This document shows positions 1 through 9,775 of a stretch of DNA of 25,210 bases, piece by piece; positions within the stretch are counted from its first letter, which is position 1, and each line of letters opens with the position of its first letter. The stretch lies in contig JAOXYB010058945.1 in the NCBI GenBank assembly GCA_028565635.1, forward strand, positions 1 to 25,210, in the 5' to 3' direction. The notes below the pieces were generated by a model, which saw nothing but the letters and a program-made list of their open reading frames with translations, was not told the DNA's origin and ran no database searches. The stretch is from Phoronis ovalis (Eukaryota > Phoronida > Phoronidae). Made by a program: the position numbers and the translations under genes.

Positions 1-755
1 GTATATATTGCTAAGTAAGATAATATTTTACAAAGCCATCTAACCAAAAGTGTCCGAAATTACCTACATTTACCCTAGTACTTTTTTCCTTTATATCATA
101 TTCTTTTTATCTTCCTGATAAAATAATATAACAGTAAAGAATTAGAAGCAGCTGCTTTTTATCCAACACTTACTGGCTTATCAACATACTGGTCTAATGG
201 AATTAATTTTAAAATTGCCTCAAGAAGAGTTGGGATGTCATGACCTGGAAAATGAAATGTTAAAAAATTACATTATTCTTCTTTATGAAAAATAAATGTC
301 ATAATCATATTGAGCCCAACCAAGCTTCATTTTAATTTTATAAGAAGTTTGTGATGGTCAAAATATATTTAATACCAGCTCCATCCAAATCATTCCTGTA
401 CCATTCCTGTATTTACTCGAGGTATAACACAGCCAGCTTAAATGTTTGGATTTTAACTGCCTACATGATGTGTATCATTTTCCATGCATACTGATTGTAT
501 AGTACGTTTGATTGGATCATCATGTGGCAACTTTAGGCAGACTTGGTTCAAGAGACTTACAAGAGTGGATTAATATTATGCATGGTTAGAATGATTATCA
601 TGGCCAAACAGTAGATCTAATAAACATGTTATTGCCTACCATCTGCTCTTACTTCTTTAGCTTGATTTGCTTTACATATTGAACTTGTTGGAAAGTGCAT
701 ATCAGCTAAGACTGAAAAGACAAATGAAAAATCATACAATGTGGGATTGCTTTAA

Positions 756-862
756 AACTAATTATAATAATAATAATTATAATAAATCTAATAATACTAA
801 TTATAAATATAATAATACTAATTATAATAAATATAATAATACTAATTATAATAAATATAACG
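756..862. repeat. AT-rich minisatellite, 24-bp unit
   Basis: Units of the form AATAATACTAATTATAAATA / AATAATACTAATTATAATAA repeat about three times after an ATA microsatellite. The 24-bp period keeps reading frames open on both strands, so the open stretches at 667-948 and 706-978 are artefacts. Confidence 0.85.
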
Positions 863-1896
863 AAAAATTGGAAGCGAGATTTAATCAACATTTCAAATGT
901 ATTTTTGATGACTTTAGCTTGTGGTATTGTGGTTGCACTCATCTGTAAATAATAATCAACATAGTGTAAACGGAGCAATACTGAGATAAGAGGACCCAGT
1001 TATTTCTCTGCAATGCATAGTAAAATAGTAAAGTAGGAGGCAATCGCCTACTAAGTGGAGAAATAATTTTGGCAAGCACGGTGCCAAAATTTCGAAAGTA
1101 GGTGGCAATTGTTTGCCAAAGTGGGTTTTGCCTTTTATCATGGCCATGGTATCAAGAATTCATCAAAATAGGAACAATATCTATCATACAGGCAAAGAAA
1201 AACTGCCTCATCTTTAAATGACAATTTTAAAAACATCGAAAATTTATTTTAACAGCAAGAGTTATTAGAGTATTGGCTGAATGTAGTTAGTGTGGTTCGT
1301 GGCACTATAGGTCCCAATGCAGCGATCAGATTATATAATGTACGAAATTTAATGTTCAGTCTTTGACCACACCAACCTGGCGAGCATATGGGTCAAAGGG
1401 GGGCTCCACATGCGCAATAAAAAATCACGTGAAATATGTTTAGTTATCTGAATGAGGATTTTTACTGAATGAGGTCTCCCCCAAGGGTTACTTTTTAAAC
1501 CTGAACATTTCCAAAGGGGTGCTTTTTAGCAGGCTATATACACGTTCACAGGCTTTATATTCGTGCATGTGACCCCAGGGCTGAAGTATTCCTATATTGA
1601 AATTTAAGCTAGGGGTTTTAAGTCTACACCCAGGGTCATTTGGGCACATCTCATAACACACAGAGATTTTCTTAATTATGAATTAATAAATTCATTGAGT
1701 AGTGTGTTTGAAATAGCTACATTGTAAATACAATGGATGATGACAGGATCAATTATTTTTTAAAGTTTAAAAAATGATTTGGGAAGTAAATAACCATGCA
1801 AAATATACCCATTTTAGTAAAGTTAGATTCAGTCAACATTATTTGATATATTAAATAATAAATAAAAATGTATAAGGAAGGATGTTCCTATCGGAA

Positions 1897-1916
1897 GTTA
1901 CTTCCGATACAGATCA
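1897..1916 (+). promoter_or_regulatory. ETS-type inverted pair
   Basis: ATCGGAAGT, T, ACTTCCGAT forms a perfect 19-bp palindrome carrying two CGGAAGT cores in opposite orientation. Chance cannot be excluded. Confidence 0.3.
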
Positions 1917-2333
1917 CAAGGCCAAGGATAAGAAAAAAACAAATATTAAGCAGTATAAAAATTTAACTAGGTGTGACAACAGGTGTACGTCAGAATCACA
2001 TGGCAATAATTTTACTCTCTTTGCATATTATTACTGTGACAAATCCTGAACAAGGAAGTATTTTTAATTATCAAATTATTTCAGGTAAAAATCGATATAT
2101 AGCTGCGAGTGAGAGAGTGGAATCAGACTGAAAACGAAAATTAAAATAAAAGAAAGATACAAATGATTGCTAATCACACGTGCTATGCCACTATACCTAT
2201 TTCATCTCCATGTCCCATAGAAGATAATACATACAACAAGTCTGGGGAAATGATAGCTGGAACTCCTTTTAGAGGCATTTTCTGTAGAAAAAAATAATAC
2301 CCGCACCTCAAGGTCACCAGAACTAAATCTTCC

Positions 2334-2371
2334 GGTCACATGACGGTCCGGGTAAGTCGGGGTCACATGAC
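2334..2371 (+). promoter_or_regulatory. Two copies of GGTCACATGAC (E-box type)
   Basis: Exact 11-mers at 2334-2344 and 2361-2371. CACATG inside GTCACATGAC resembles the MITF/TFE extended E-box. They lie about 1.5 kb upstream of gene A, so any regulatory role is speculative. Confidence 0.3.
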
Positions 2372-3806
2372 ATCGGAAGCAATAAGATGCGATTTATTAT
2401 TTGTAAATATTGACGATGTAAACAATAAAAATGAATTACTTAAATTTATTATTTTTTAAATTAGAAAATAAATAGGTAATGTTTGTATCAGCTTACTTTA
2501 GCCCCAATGTCGCAAACAGATTATTTTCGAGTAAATCGACGTGTAAATAAATCCGAAAGATACTATATAGTACACAATTTTCGGATAGAACTGGGTGCTG
2601 CATTAGTCTAAAGTACAACAAAATCATGTGCACAATTTATGTATGTTGTTTTAAATCTAATAAGTCGTCTGGTATGAAATTTTTAAGTAACTAGTAATTC
2701 GAATTGTTACAAAATGCTGTTTTTTAAATGTTCTTAAACTACGAGTACTTTTAATACTATATAATGTCATGTTTCGATAGTCCTCTATAATGATAATGAA
2801 ACAATAACATATTTGACACTCGCCCTGAGCACTATACTTATCAATAATTCTGCTTGTAACCAAACATATCCATTATTATTTTAAGAATTATGCTCCTGAG
2901 TGAAGGATTGGAAAACTCGGAAAACAAAGTACCCACTCTATTATCTTGGAATTGAAACCAATCCTAGAGGAGCTGTAGGAAATATATCTTAAACACTAAT
3001 TCTATTAGTCCCACAATAAACAAAGAAATAATAACAGAAAATACAATGAAGTGCGTAAAACCTGGTTTCTACTGCTATTGTGTTGTGTTGAAAGAAAATC
3101 ATGCCGATTTCACCATTATTGAAAATATCTTATTCACCAATAAAATGCTTGGGAAAAAATCCAGCCGAAACCAGTCTTGAGATAATTTATTAAATAATTA
3201 ATTACTTATATAACTGTCGAATAGCTACGAATGAATGAATTTGGATACTGCATCCATTTCCTGTCTTACGAATGTTTCGTAACATTCAAGCAAGGTTACC
3301 ATGCTATCCGGGATTTCCCTACTGAGTATTATACAATGTAGTGGAAAGTGAAATTTATCATTTGAACTTTATCGGAATATTTATTATCAATTGACAAGTA
3401 ACAACGAAATCTCTCACTTACTTGACAATATGACCATTTCATTATAACTTAGTTATTTTAAGATCAAAGGGGAATATTTCTTTTAATTGTGTTCCAATTT
3501 GACTCAGACCTGAGCTCAGAGCTGGAGAACAGAAAATACCTTGAGTAAACCAAGGATATTTTTTTTAACGCTTGCACTACTCATACTTTTTTCTGAATTA
3601 TTTAATAATGCAGTTAATGACATTTAGAAAAGACATTTTATGTTATACTTGTAGATCAGAAAATAACAATAAAACAATTTTGCGGACTGGGATTAAAAAT
3701 GCATTATAAATATTGATTATTGATCTGTACGGCCTTTGTTGACCTAATTTGAATCGAAAGTTTCAGTATGGGTCATACCGTATTCCGATCTATATAATAC
3801 AAGAGC

Positions 3807-3816
3807 GGGAATTCCC
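3807..3816 (+). promoter_or_regulatory. Perfect NF-kB-type palindrome
   Basis: GGGAATTCCC fits the Rel consensus GGGRNWYYCC exactly and is palindromic. It lies about 90 bp before the TATA-like element at 3908 and about 200 bp before the gene A start. A TATATAA at 3791-3797 lies just upstream and may be an alternative core promoter. Binding is not shown; one match can occur by chance. Confidence 0.45.
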
Positions 3817-3907
3817 TTTTGTCACCGACTGAAACTATCCAAAGCGCGGGTGGCTTGAAAAAAGTCCGAATGACCTAATGTAATAATTTTAAACCCAGAA
3901 AGAAACC

Positions 3908-3917
3908 CATAAAAAGG
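3908..3917 (+). promoter_or_regulatory. TATA-like core promoter of gene A
   Basis: CATAAAAAGG lies about 110 bp upstream of ATG 4021. With initiation about 30 bp downstream, the 5' UTR would be about 75-80 nt. Gene D has the near-identical TATAAAAAGGG at a comparable distance from its ATG. Confidence 0.45.
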
Positions 3918-4020
3918 CAATTTTCTGTTTAATTCAAACATACACAACACGACTACGAACCAGACAGTCGAGAAAATATTTTGCACTAAGAAATTCGAGT
4001 TAACAAATTGGAAAACAATC

Positions 4021-4048
4021 ATGGGATTACACAACTGTTTAAGCAAAG
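4021..4048 (+). CDS. Gene A exon 1 (start of signal peptide)
   Basis: Encodes MGLHNCLSK plus the first base of a Gly codon, then a GTACAC donor. This gives the phase-1 junction that the acceptor at 4240 requires. It is longer than the 13-nt first exons of genes C and D and lacks their M-x-F-A pattern, so another upstream exon or a start at the in-frame ATG 4246 in exon 2 remains possible. Confidence 0.5.
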
Positions 4049-7000
4049 GTACACTTTCTGGTATAGATTATTTTGTTAAGAAATGACTAAATTTTGTTAT
4101 TACTATTTATATCTCTATAATATCTTTCATCTGTGAGCCTGACATGTAATACTAATGACTTGACTAAAGAGTTTATGTCAACTCTGAAATTACAAAATAT
4201 TACAGTATATAACAAATTTTCTATTTTGATATTTTTTTAGGTATCATGGCTGTTTTAGCCTGCATGTTTTTGGGAATGGCGAACATGATTGAAGCAAAAC
4301 CTTTTGGAGGGACGAGAAGCCTTCTGGAAGTGTCATCGCCACGTTGGTATACGCCATGTGCTGGAAGCAATCCTACCGGAGAGGTCATAGAGACGCCAGT
4401 AACAAGACCACTAAGAGATGCCTATTACCATATCGCGTTAAAATCCACAGAAATTAAGCATAAAATTGAAGAACTGAAAGAAAGATATGTAAGTAACATA
4501 TTTATTGTTAGAAAAATGTAATCAAAGTTATTTGTTTAAAGTTTCTTCCGATGTTATGTATTCCCCAGTATGATTCACGTTTACGAATACTAGATTTTAT
4601 GCATAGCTTGGATTTTCCCCCTAAAATACAGCATTGTAAAACAACTCGTTTTATCATGTTAATTTTTTAAGGCTTATTTATATAAATATTCAAACACGTG
4701 AACTGGGCTCTCATTAGACGTAACTGTGTCCAATAAGCAACAACAGAAACTGTTATTATGTCTACTTATGGATATAAGGAAAACTGTTTGTTTTGGTATC
4801 AATTAATTAATCCTTTTGTCTTTATAAATAACAAGTTACGATACAGTATACAGTTTCACGGTATCATATTTCATAACCACCTACGTACCTCATATAATTT
4901 CTCAAAACTGTTTGTTTTGGTATCAATTAATTAATCCTTCTGTCTTTATAAATAACAAGTTACGATACAGTATATAGTTTCACGGTATCATATTTCATAA
5001 CCACCTATGTATCTCATATTGTTTTTTCAATAACTATTTAATATGTACTGTGTATATATAAAGAATAAAGTGGACATTATACTCTCTTGTAATACATTTA
5101 ATAATCAAAGGCAGTCGAATTTAACTTCCGTTTTATTTAAGTTTTAAAGATTCGTAAGTTATCTTTACAATTCATCAGCTTACTAAATTCGAGGACATTA
5201 AATGGAAAATAAGAGGTCTCGTATCAACAATTAATGTAAACTCCTCTCCGGGGACAACCTTGACCGTAAACATTATAATGGCTTGATGCTCTTGCATTAA
5301 GTTTGTAAACCAAAAATTACGCCGTCTTTTATTAATTGTTTTAAATAAACATAGGGATAATCAAATTATTCTATTGTATTTGTAACATTGTACGCGTAAT
5401 TATTGATTTAAAGAATTTTTTCTGACCAACTTTTATTCACAACGTTCAAAAATTAATAGCTATCATAATAGTAAATCCGTCGTTTGATTAGTCATAGTGT
5501 CGTACGAAACATTTTCTTTCTCAAATTTAATAATTATTAGTTTTAATATATCTTTAATAATTGATGAGTCAATTTTACTGCTACACAGGGATTTCAAACA
5601 TACGTAAAAGGTGATCCCCAAGTTTCGGTTTATCCATGACACATACATACTTGCAATAGTTCTGAGGATCATATAAAAGAGTGACCCCATACTTTTCATT
5701 TATCAAATTGTATTTCTAAATTTAACTGATTATTAGTTTTAATATATATTAAATTAATAATGAGTCAATTTTACTGTTACCTATGGATTTTGAAATATAA
5801 AAGGTGTTCCCCAAGTTTCGGTTTATCAATAGCATGACACATGTACAAACTTTACTTGCAATGTCGATGGTGATATATTCAAAGGGTGATCCCAAAGTTT
5901 CTAATTATCAAATTCTAAATAAAAAATTATTGTATGTACAAATATATACGTTATTAATTGCCGGTATCAGAACTCGCTTATGTTTTATTTTTTATCATCT
6001 AGCTCGTATTGAATTGTATTTGACAATAAATATGAATTGCATGTGTATCAACGAAAATAACAGCTGGTGATAGGCACTAATGAAGGTTTAAAATAAATGA
6101 CAGCCCTAATTAAAATTAACATTTATTAATATTATATTATAATTAGTCATTTTCATTCTACTAACTTGTATGTCATACGAAATTTACTTGTTTTTGTTGA
6201 ACACGGCGAAGAGTACCTGGGATTTATCTCCCCCATGAAACTGACATCATAACTGGGCTTTCCTCATTTCTTAGAAATTGATCTATATTTGTTTAGTGCC
6301 CTAAATTATACATGTTATTGGAAATTAACAATGACCTACTTTAATTGCACCTACGCTTTTAAGCTTCCACAATGAATTATGCGTAGGCAATTTAATTTAT
6401 AATAGTATATTCATAAAGAAAAACAAAACAAAATATATCCTAGGTGCTAAAAATAAGACATGAGTTGTCGCAATTAATCCACACAGGTAAATCCAAGCTA
6501 TGTGTATCAAATCTAAACATCATATGATATATCGAGTGGTTAGTTTGATAGTATTTCTTCGATTTCTAGAGGAATGCTGATTGTTATTAGCTTATTTGCC
6601 GCTTGAAAATATAATTCTAGTACCTGCTTAGCTAATCTCACGATGTCTTAATGTACTCCTACAAGATTAAAAAAAAATGTAGCAAACTAGAGTAAGTTGT
6701 GGGTGTTGTATATACCCATTTGATTAACTGTATAATAGTCCTTACTTCTGTTCAGACCCCTTCAGACATACAGCCTAGAATACGGTGTATTTCTATACCT
6801 ATAAGCTTCCTGTTAAACTTGTATCTGTATTTAGCAATGCTGTTACAACATGCGTGTGTCAGACATGTCTTTCCTTATCTTTAATTAAAGCAACAATATT
6901 ATCTTCATCTGTATAATATTTATATACTACCTGTACTTATATACTGCCGAGCGGTCGTATTAAACCGTCTGAAAATTAAACGTCATTGGCTACCATGGAG

Positions 7001-8480
7001 GAAATCTTATGCTTCTCCTGTTACTTATAAAAAAAGATTGCTGTTTCCATGGTATAATAGTGTGCTAAATTATTTTCTACAATAGCGATTGCATGAAATT
7101 TATGACCTATTGGTAACTATATACGGAAAATATGGAATTTAGATGTGATTTAAATTATAATTCTGCTTTAAGTGTGTTTCATTATTATCATTTCTTTTGT
7201 ATATTTTATTGCTTTAGATTTTTTTTTATTGCAATAGGCTTACTTTATTTGCGTGGACATTGCACTGAGTGCATATATCTGTTGCTAGTTTTTCTTGAAT
7301 GTGTTTTCAGATTTAAAACCCCATGAACTTAATGATGGCGCCAACGTCAAGGAATTAGCACAATCTGATCCCATGTATATCTATATATTGCCATTCCTCC
7401 ATTCATGTATACTAATTTGACGCTTAGAAAGCTTAACCATCAGGTTGAAATTTGTTAAAATATGCAAAATTACAGAACACCGGAACAAATAATTAAAATA
7501 TTTTCAAGTGACTTTTACGGTTGTTACAGATTCAGCAACGTTTTGGGGATCCGCAGTTTGTGCAAATGTTGTCAACTTTCAAGATTGGCGGAGTTCCTGA
7601 CGTCGAGGTTACAGATGAAGCTCTGACCTTTGCCTTACAACAGGTGCGTTATCTTAATTGCGATAATCTTATTCATTTTATGACCATTATTCATTCTATA
7701 CTTTGCAAATTGTACGTTACATAAATATTTAACTATTAATAAAATATATAACTGATTAAACTTTATACTGCAATTTTCAGACTGATGAATTCTTGATCGA
7801 AGTGTACAATCACCTTGCCGCAATCGCAGTATTTGTGGATAAAATGAAGTTGGATGAACTTTCGTATGAAGACAATGGCGGATATAAAGATGATATTGCG
7901 GAAATTGAAAGCATGAATTATGAAGAACTATGCAATATGTTCAGTGTCACTGTCACTACAAAAGGTGTGTATATAATGAAACTAAACAGTAATGTAAAAG
8001 TCTTTACAGATCGCTAGACCATGAATCTGTTTATAGTTTCTGGGTAATATTTAACTTATTGGTTCGCATTACTGGCCTGTTTCACGAGTGTTATATAGTA
8101 ACAATATATAATTGAGTCTATTGATTAATATTAGAGATTTAAAATAGATTGTAAATACTTCTTTTGTACTCTTATCATTTTATTGAAAAGGACATGTAGA
8201 ACGTTGTTCTGTTGTTTGACTGCAAAAAAAAATTCAGTATGGATCCTTGGTGTATATAAATGTATTCGATTCGATTACTAAAACTAATTTTTTTAATACA
8301 GGTTTGACTCTCCCGGAAACTGTTACTACAGATATCATCCCTGCAGATTTTCGTGACCTAGCAAGCCAAACGAACCGATGGATTCGAGATTACATCATTC
8401 TTCGAGATTATAAGAAACTGATGAACTATGTTCATGCCACATTCCAGCACTTGATGGACAACACACCTGAATCTCCGTAA
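4021..8480 (+). CDS. Gene A: secreted four-helix (class I cytokine-like) protein, five exons, 250 aa
   Basis: Coding exons 4021-4048, 4241-4488, 7530-7643, 7781-7964 and 8302-8480 join in frame (intron phases 1,0,0,1) with GT/AG borders. The signal peptide ends near Ala28 (IEA|KPF). Pre-helix motif W45-Y-T-P-C49-A-G-S; predicted helix A about 65-92; an A-B loop in exon 3 (93-130); helix B about 131-155 and helix C about 165-186, carrying L180-C181, in exon 4; helix D about 217-243 (RWIRDYIILRDYKKLMNYV) in exon 5. C49 and C181 are the only cysteines of the predicted mature chain, so they could form one disulphide. No N-glycosylation sequon is seen. The start has an A at -3 and G at +4. Known: IL-6/G-CSF-group cytokines have five exons with a phase-1 intron in the signal peptide. 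Inferred: an extracellular helical ligand. Any other small secreted helical protein is the alternative. Exons 4-5 are confirmed by fragment B; exon 1 is the least certain. Confidence 0.75.
4241..4488 (+). CDS. Gene A exon 2 (signal peptide core, PCAGS motif, helix A)
   Basis: The acceptor follows a T-rich tract ending in TTTTTTTAG, and the donor is GTAAGT after a Tyr codon (phase 0). It encodes the hydrophobic core MAVLACMFLGMANMIEA, the WYTPCAGS motif and a charged amphipathic stretch ending KIEELKERY, read as helix A. Confidence 0.85.
4780..5022. repeat. Tandem duplication, two copies of about 124 bp
   Basis: Copy 1 is 4780-4903 and copy 2 4904 to about 5022. Both start AAAACTGTTTGTTTTGGTAT and run through the same order of words to ACCACCTA[CT]GTA. 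They differ at only a few positions, so the duplication is recent. Confidence 0.9.
5526..5920. repeat. Diverged tandem duplication, period about 195 bp
   Basis: TGAGTCAATTTTACTG recurs at 5566 and 5761, followed in both by GATTT, AAAAGGTG[AT]TCCCCAAGTTTC, GGTTTATC, ATGACACAT and ACTTGCAAT in the same order. More diverged than the 124-bp pair, so older. Confidence 0.8.
7530..7643 (+). CDS. Gene A exon 3 (A-B loop)
   Basis: Thirty-eight codons, phase 0 on both sides, with a TTGTTACAG acceptor and GTGCGT donor. Starts IQQRFGDPQF and ends ALTFALQQ. It has no duplicate in fragment B and is unlike gene D exon 3 in sequence, as expected for a loop between helices. Confidence 0.8.
7781..7964 (+). 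CDS. Gene A exon 4 (helices B and C)
   Basis: Acceptor CAATTTTCAG; the last base is the first G of a Gly codon before GTGTGT (phase 1). Contains KLDELSYEDNGG and YEELCNMF, both kept in fragment B (about 43 of 58 comparable residues identical), which supports real coding sequence. Confidence 0.9.
8302..8480 (+). CDS. Gene A exon 5 (helix D and stop)
   Basis: Acceptor TTTTTTTAATACAG; begins with GT completing Gly192, then LTLPETVTTDIIPAD, helix D and a TAA stop at 8478-8480. RWIRDYIILRDY is identical in fragment B. Confidence 0.9.
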
Positions 8481-8819
8481 ACAACTTGAAGGTGTACTTT
8501 TTGCGGACCTCTCTAGTTAATTGAGGCACAAAGTACTGCGTTCAGTAAATTATTTGCGGTTTTTTCTTTTTACTCGACCTTGTATGGGTCCTAAATATTT
8601 ACAAAATTCTGAGGTAAAGAACAGCCTTTCTGTGAATGGCTGTTTAACAGAATTAGTAGATTTCATGTGTAGCAACGTATCGTTGCAAACATTATATATT
8701 TTTCATCTCATAAGAGTGGTTTGTCTTTAATAAATTATTGCTTATTAGAAGTTAATATTAATTTAATTACAGAAAGATAGAATTTTAGAAAAATACAATG
8801 TATGTGCAATCAACAAACA

Positions 8820-8905
8820 TTCTAATCGGAATTCTTTTTATAAAACGGGTGCTATAAAAATGATTTTAACATAGCAATGAATTAAAGTTCACATTCCGAT
8901 TAGAA
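8820..8905 (+). repeat. Inverted repeat in gene A 3' UTR
   Basis: TTCTAATCGGAAT (8820-8832) and its exact complement ATTCCGATTAGAA (8893-8905) flank a 60-nt loop containing GTGCTATAAAAA. The B copy carries different inverted repeats at the same place. Confidence 0.7.
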
Positions 8906-9238
8906 ATTATAAACATTTGAATTTGTAAATTTAAGCTAGGCAGTAGCTTTTTTTCATTAATGTCATTTTTGATTATAATTATAATTTTAAGTAATTTAAA
9001 CTAAAATAAAAAAAAAAATTTGTAAAAATTTACTAGACATTCACTGAGACAAGCTTATATTTTTGAAATATTAAGTGCGATTTGTTTAATGAGTAACCCA
9101 ACGTTTTTTTGTTGGTAAGGATATTATATGTTTTAAACATTGTCAATGTTCGTAATAGCTTTGCCTGTATTTTTATTCTGTGACGTATAGATTGTATGTA
9201 TTTCAAAACTTTATAAAGTAACGTTTAGAAAAGCTTGG

Positions 9239-9412
9239 GGACTGTTGTTGGAAGTATCGTAAGTTACAGTTTCGTAAATATTTACGATTTTCGTAAATAG
9301 ACACTTTCAGTACACCGTTTGTAATTTTTTTTTCTGGCAACGCATTTTGCTACCGTAAGTCCTGATCAATTATTACGGAATTGTAAATTTACATCGTTTC
9401 CAACAACGGGCC
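9239..9412. mobile_element. MITE-like element, 174 bp, with 5-bp target-site duplication
   Basis: Terminal inverted repeats GGactGTTGTTGGAA and, on the other strand, GGcccGTTGTTGGAA, with weaker similarity running inward about 10 bp. CTTGG flanks it on both sides (9234-9238 and 9413-9417). The homologous place downstream of B (about 23064-23068, CCTGG) has one target copy and no insert. No open reading frame, so non-autonomous. Superfamily not assigned. Confidence 0.65.
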
Positions 9413-9775
9413 CTTGGTGGCTTGATAAGTATTGTCAAAATCGCCGCAATCGTATTACGTCTTACGGTATTGTTTTATGCGTGTCCCAAATTAAGTGCTA
9501 TAGAGATTTAGGAGGTAAACAATTAATGCAAACAAAAAAAATGATCTCACTTATTTTATCGATATTTCGTCTTATGTTTTGTAATCTGTCTTATTATCTT
9601 GTACTTGCCTATGGTTGGGTGTTTATTTGTATATGTTTGTTATTTTAATTATTTTGTTCCTAATAAACGTTTCTATTACTAGTGTATATAGAAATTGTAT
9701 CAGTTGTTTCCCACTCCTTTACATATCTATATTTCACAATAATATAGTTCCACTTGCGGTTAACGCTTAAATAAA

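Larger units (their letters stand above)
1..3780. other. Upstream intergenic DNA
   Basis: No gene or RNA supported. Holds the minisatellite, a short perfect hairpin at 1066-1090 (ATTTTGGCA / TGCCAAAAT), a less AT-rich tract at about 1290-1660 of unknown origin, and paired E-box motifs at 2334-2371. Confidence 0.5.
4489..7529 (+). other. Intron 2 of gene A, 3.0 kb, repeat-bearing
   Basis: The longest intron of the gene, GTAAGT to TTACAG. No coding exon is recognised inside it. Its first half holds two separate tandem duplications, annotated individually. The open stretches at 5804-6070 and 7132-7326 look like AT-rich noise. Confidence 0.7.
8481..9667 (+). other. 3' UTR and 3' flank of gene A
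   Basis: AATAAA occurs at 8729-8734 and again at 9662-9667 within GTTCCTAATAAA. The second context is kept at 23351-23362 downstream of fragment B, so a UTR of about 1.2 kb is plausible, with the nearer signal as an alternative. Also conserved with the B copy: the TTTGCGG region, ACTCGACCT, ATGGGTCCTA and a GTGCTATAAAAA block. Confidence 0.6.
7760..9775. repeat. Segmental duplication, left copy
   Basis: From about 20 bp upstream of gene A exon 4 to about TTGCGGTTAA at 9755-9765, blocks match 21671-23455 in the same order and orientation: two coding exons, intron 4 and about 1.2 kb of 3' flank. The left edge coincides with the start of similarity at TTT[AG]TACTG. Confidence 0.8.

Noticed and set aside
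667-978. Open frames of 90-93 codons on both strands with Asn/Tyr or Ile/Phe repeats
   Set aside because: They follow from the 24-bp AT minisatellite, whose length is a multiple of three; no splice sites, signal or paralogue.
1290-1660. Less AT-rich tract as a possible retroelement remnant
   Set aside because: No reverse-transcriptase motif, terminal repeat or poly(A) tail could be recognised.
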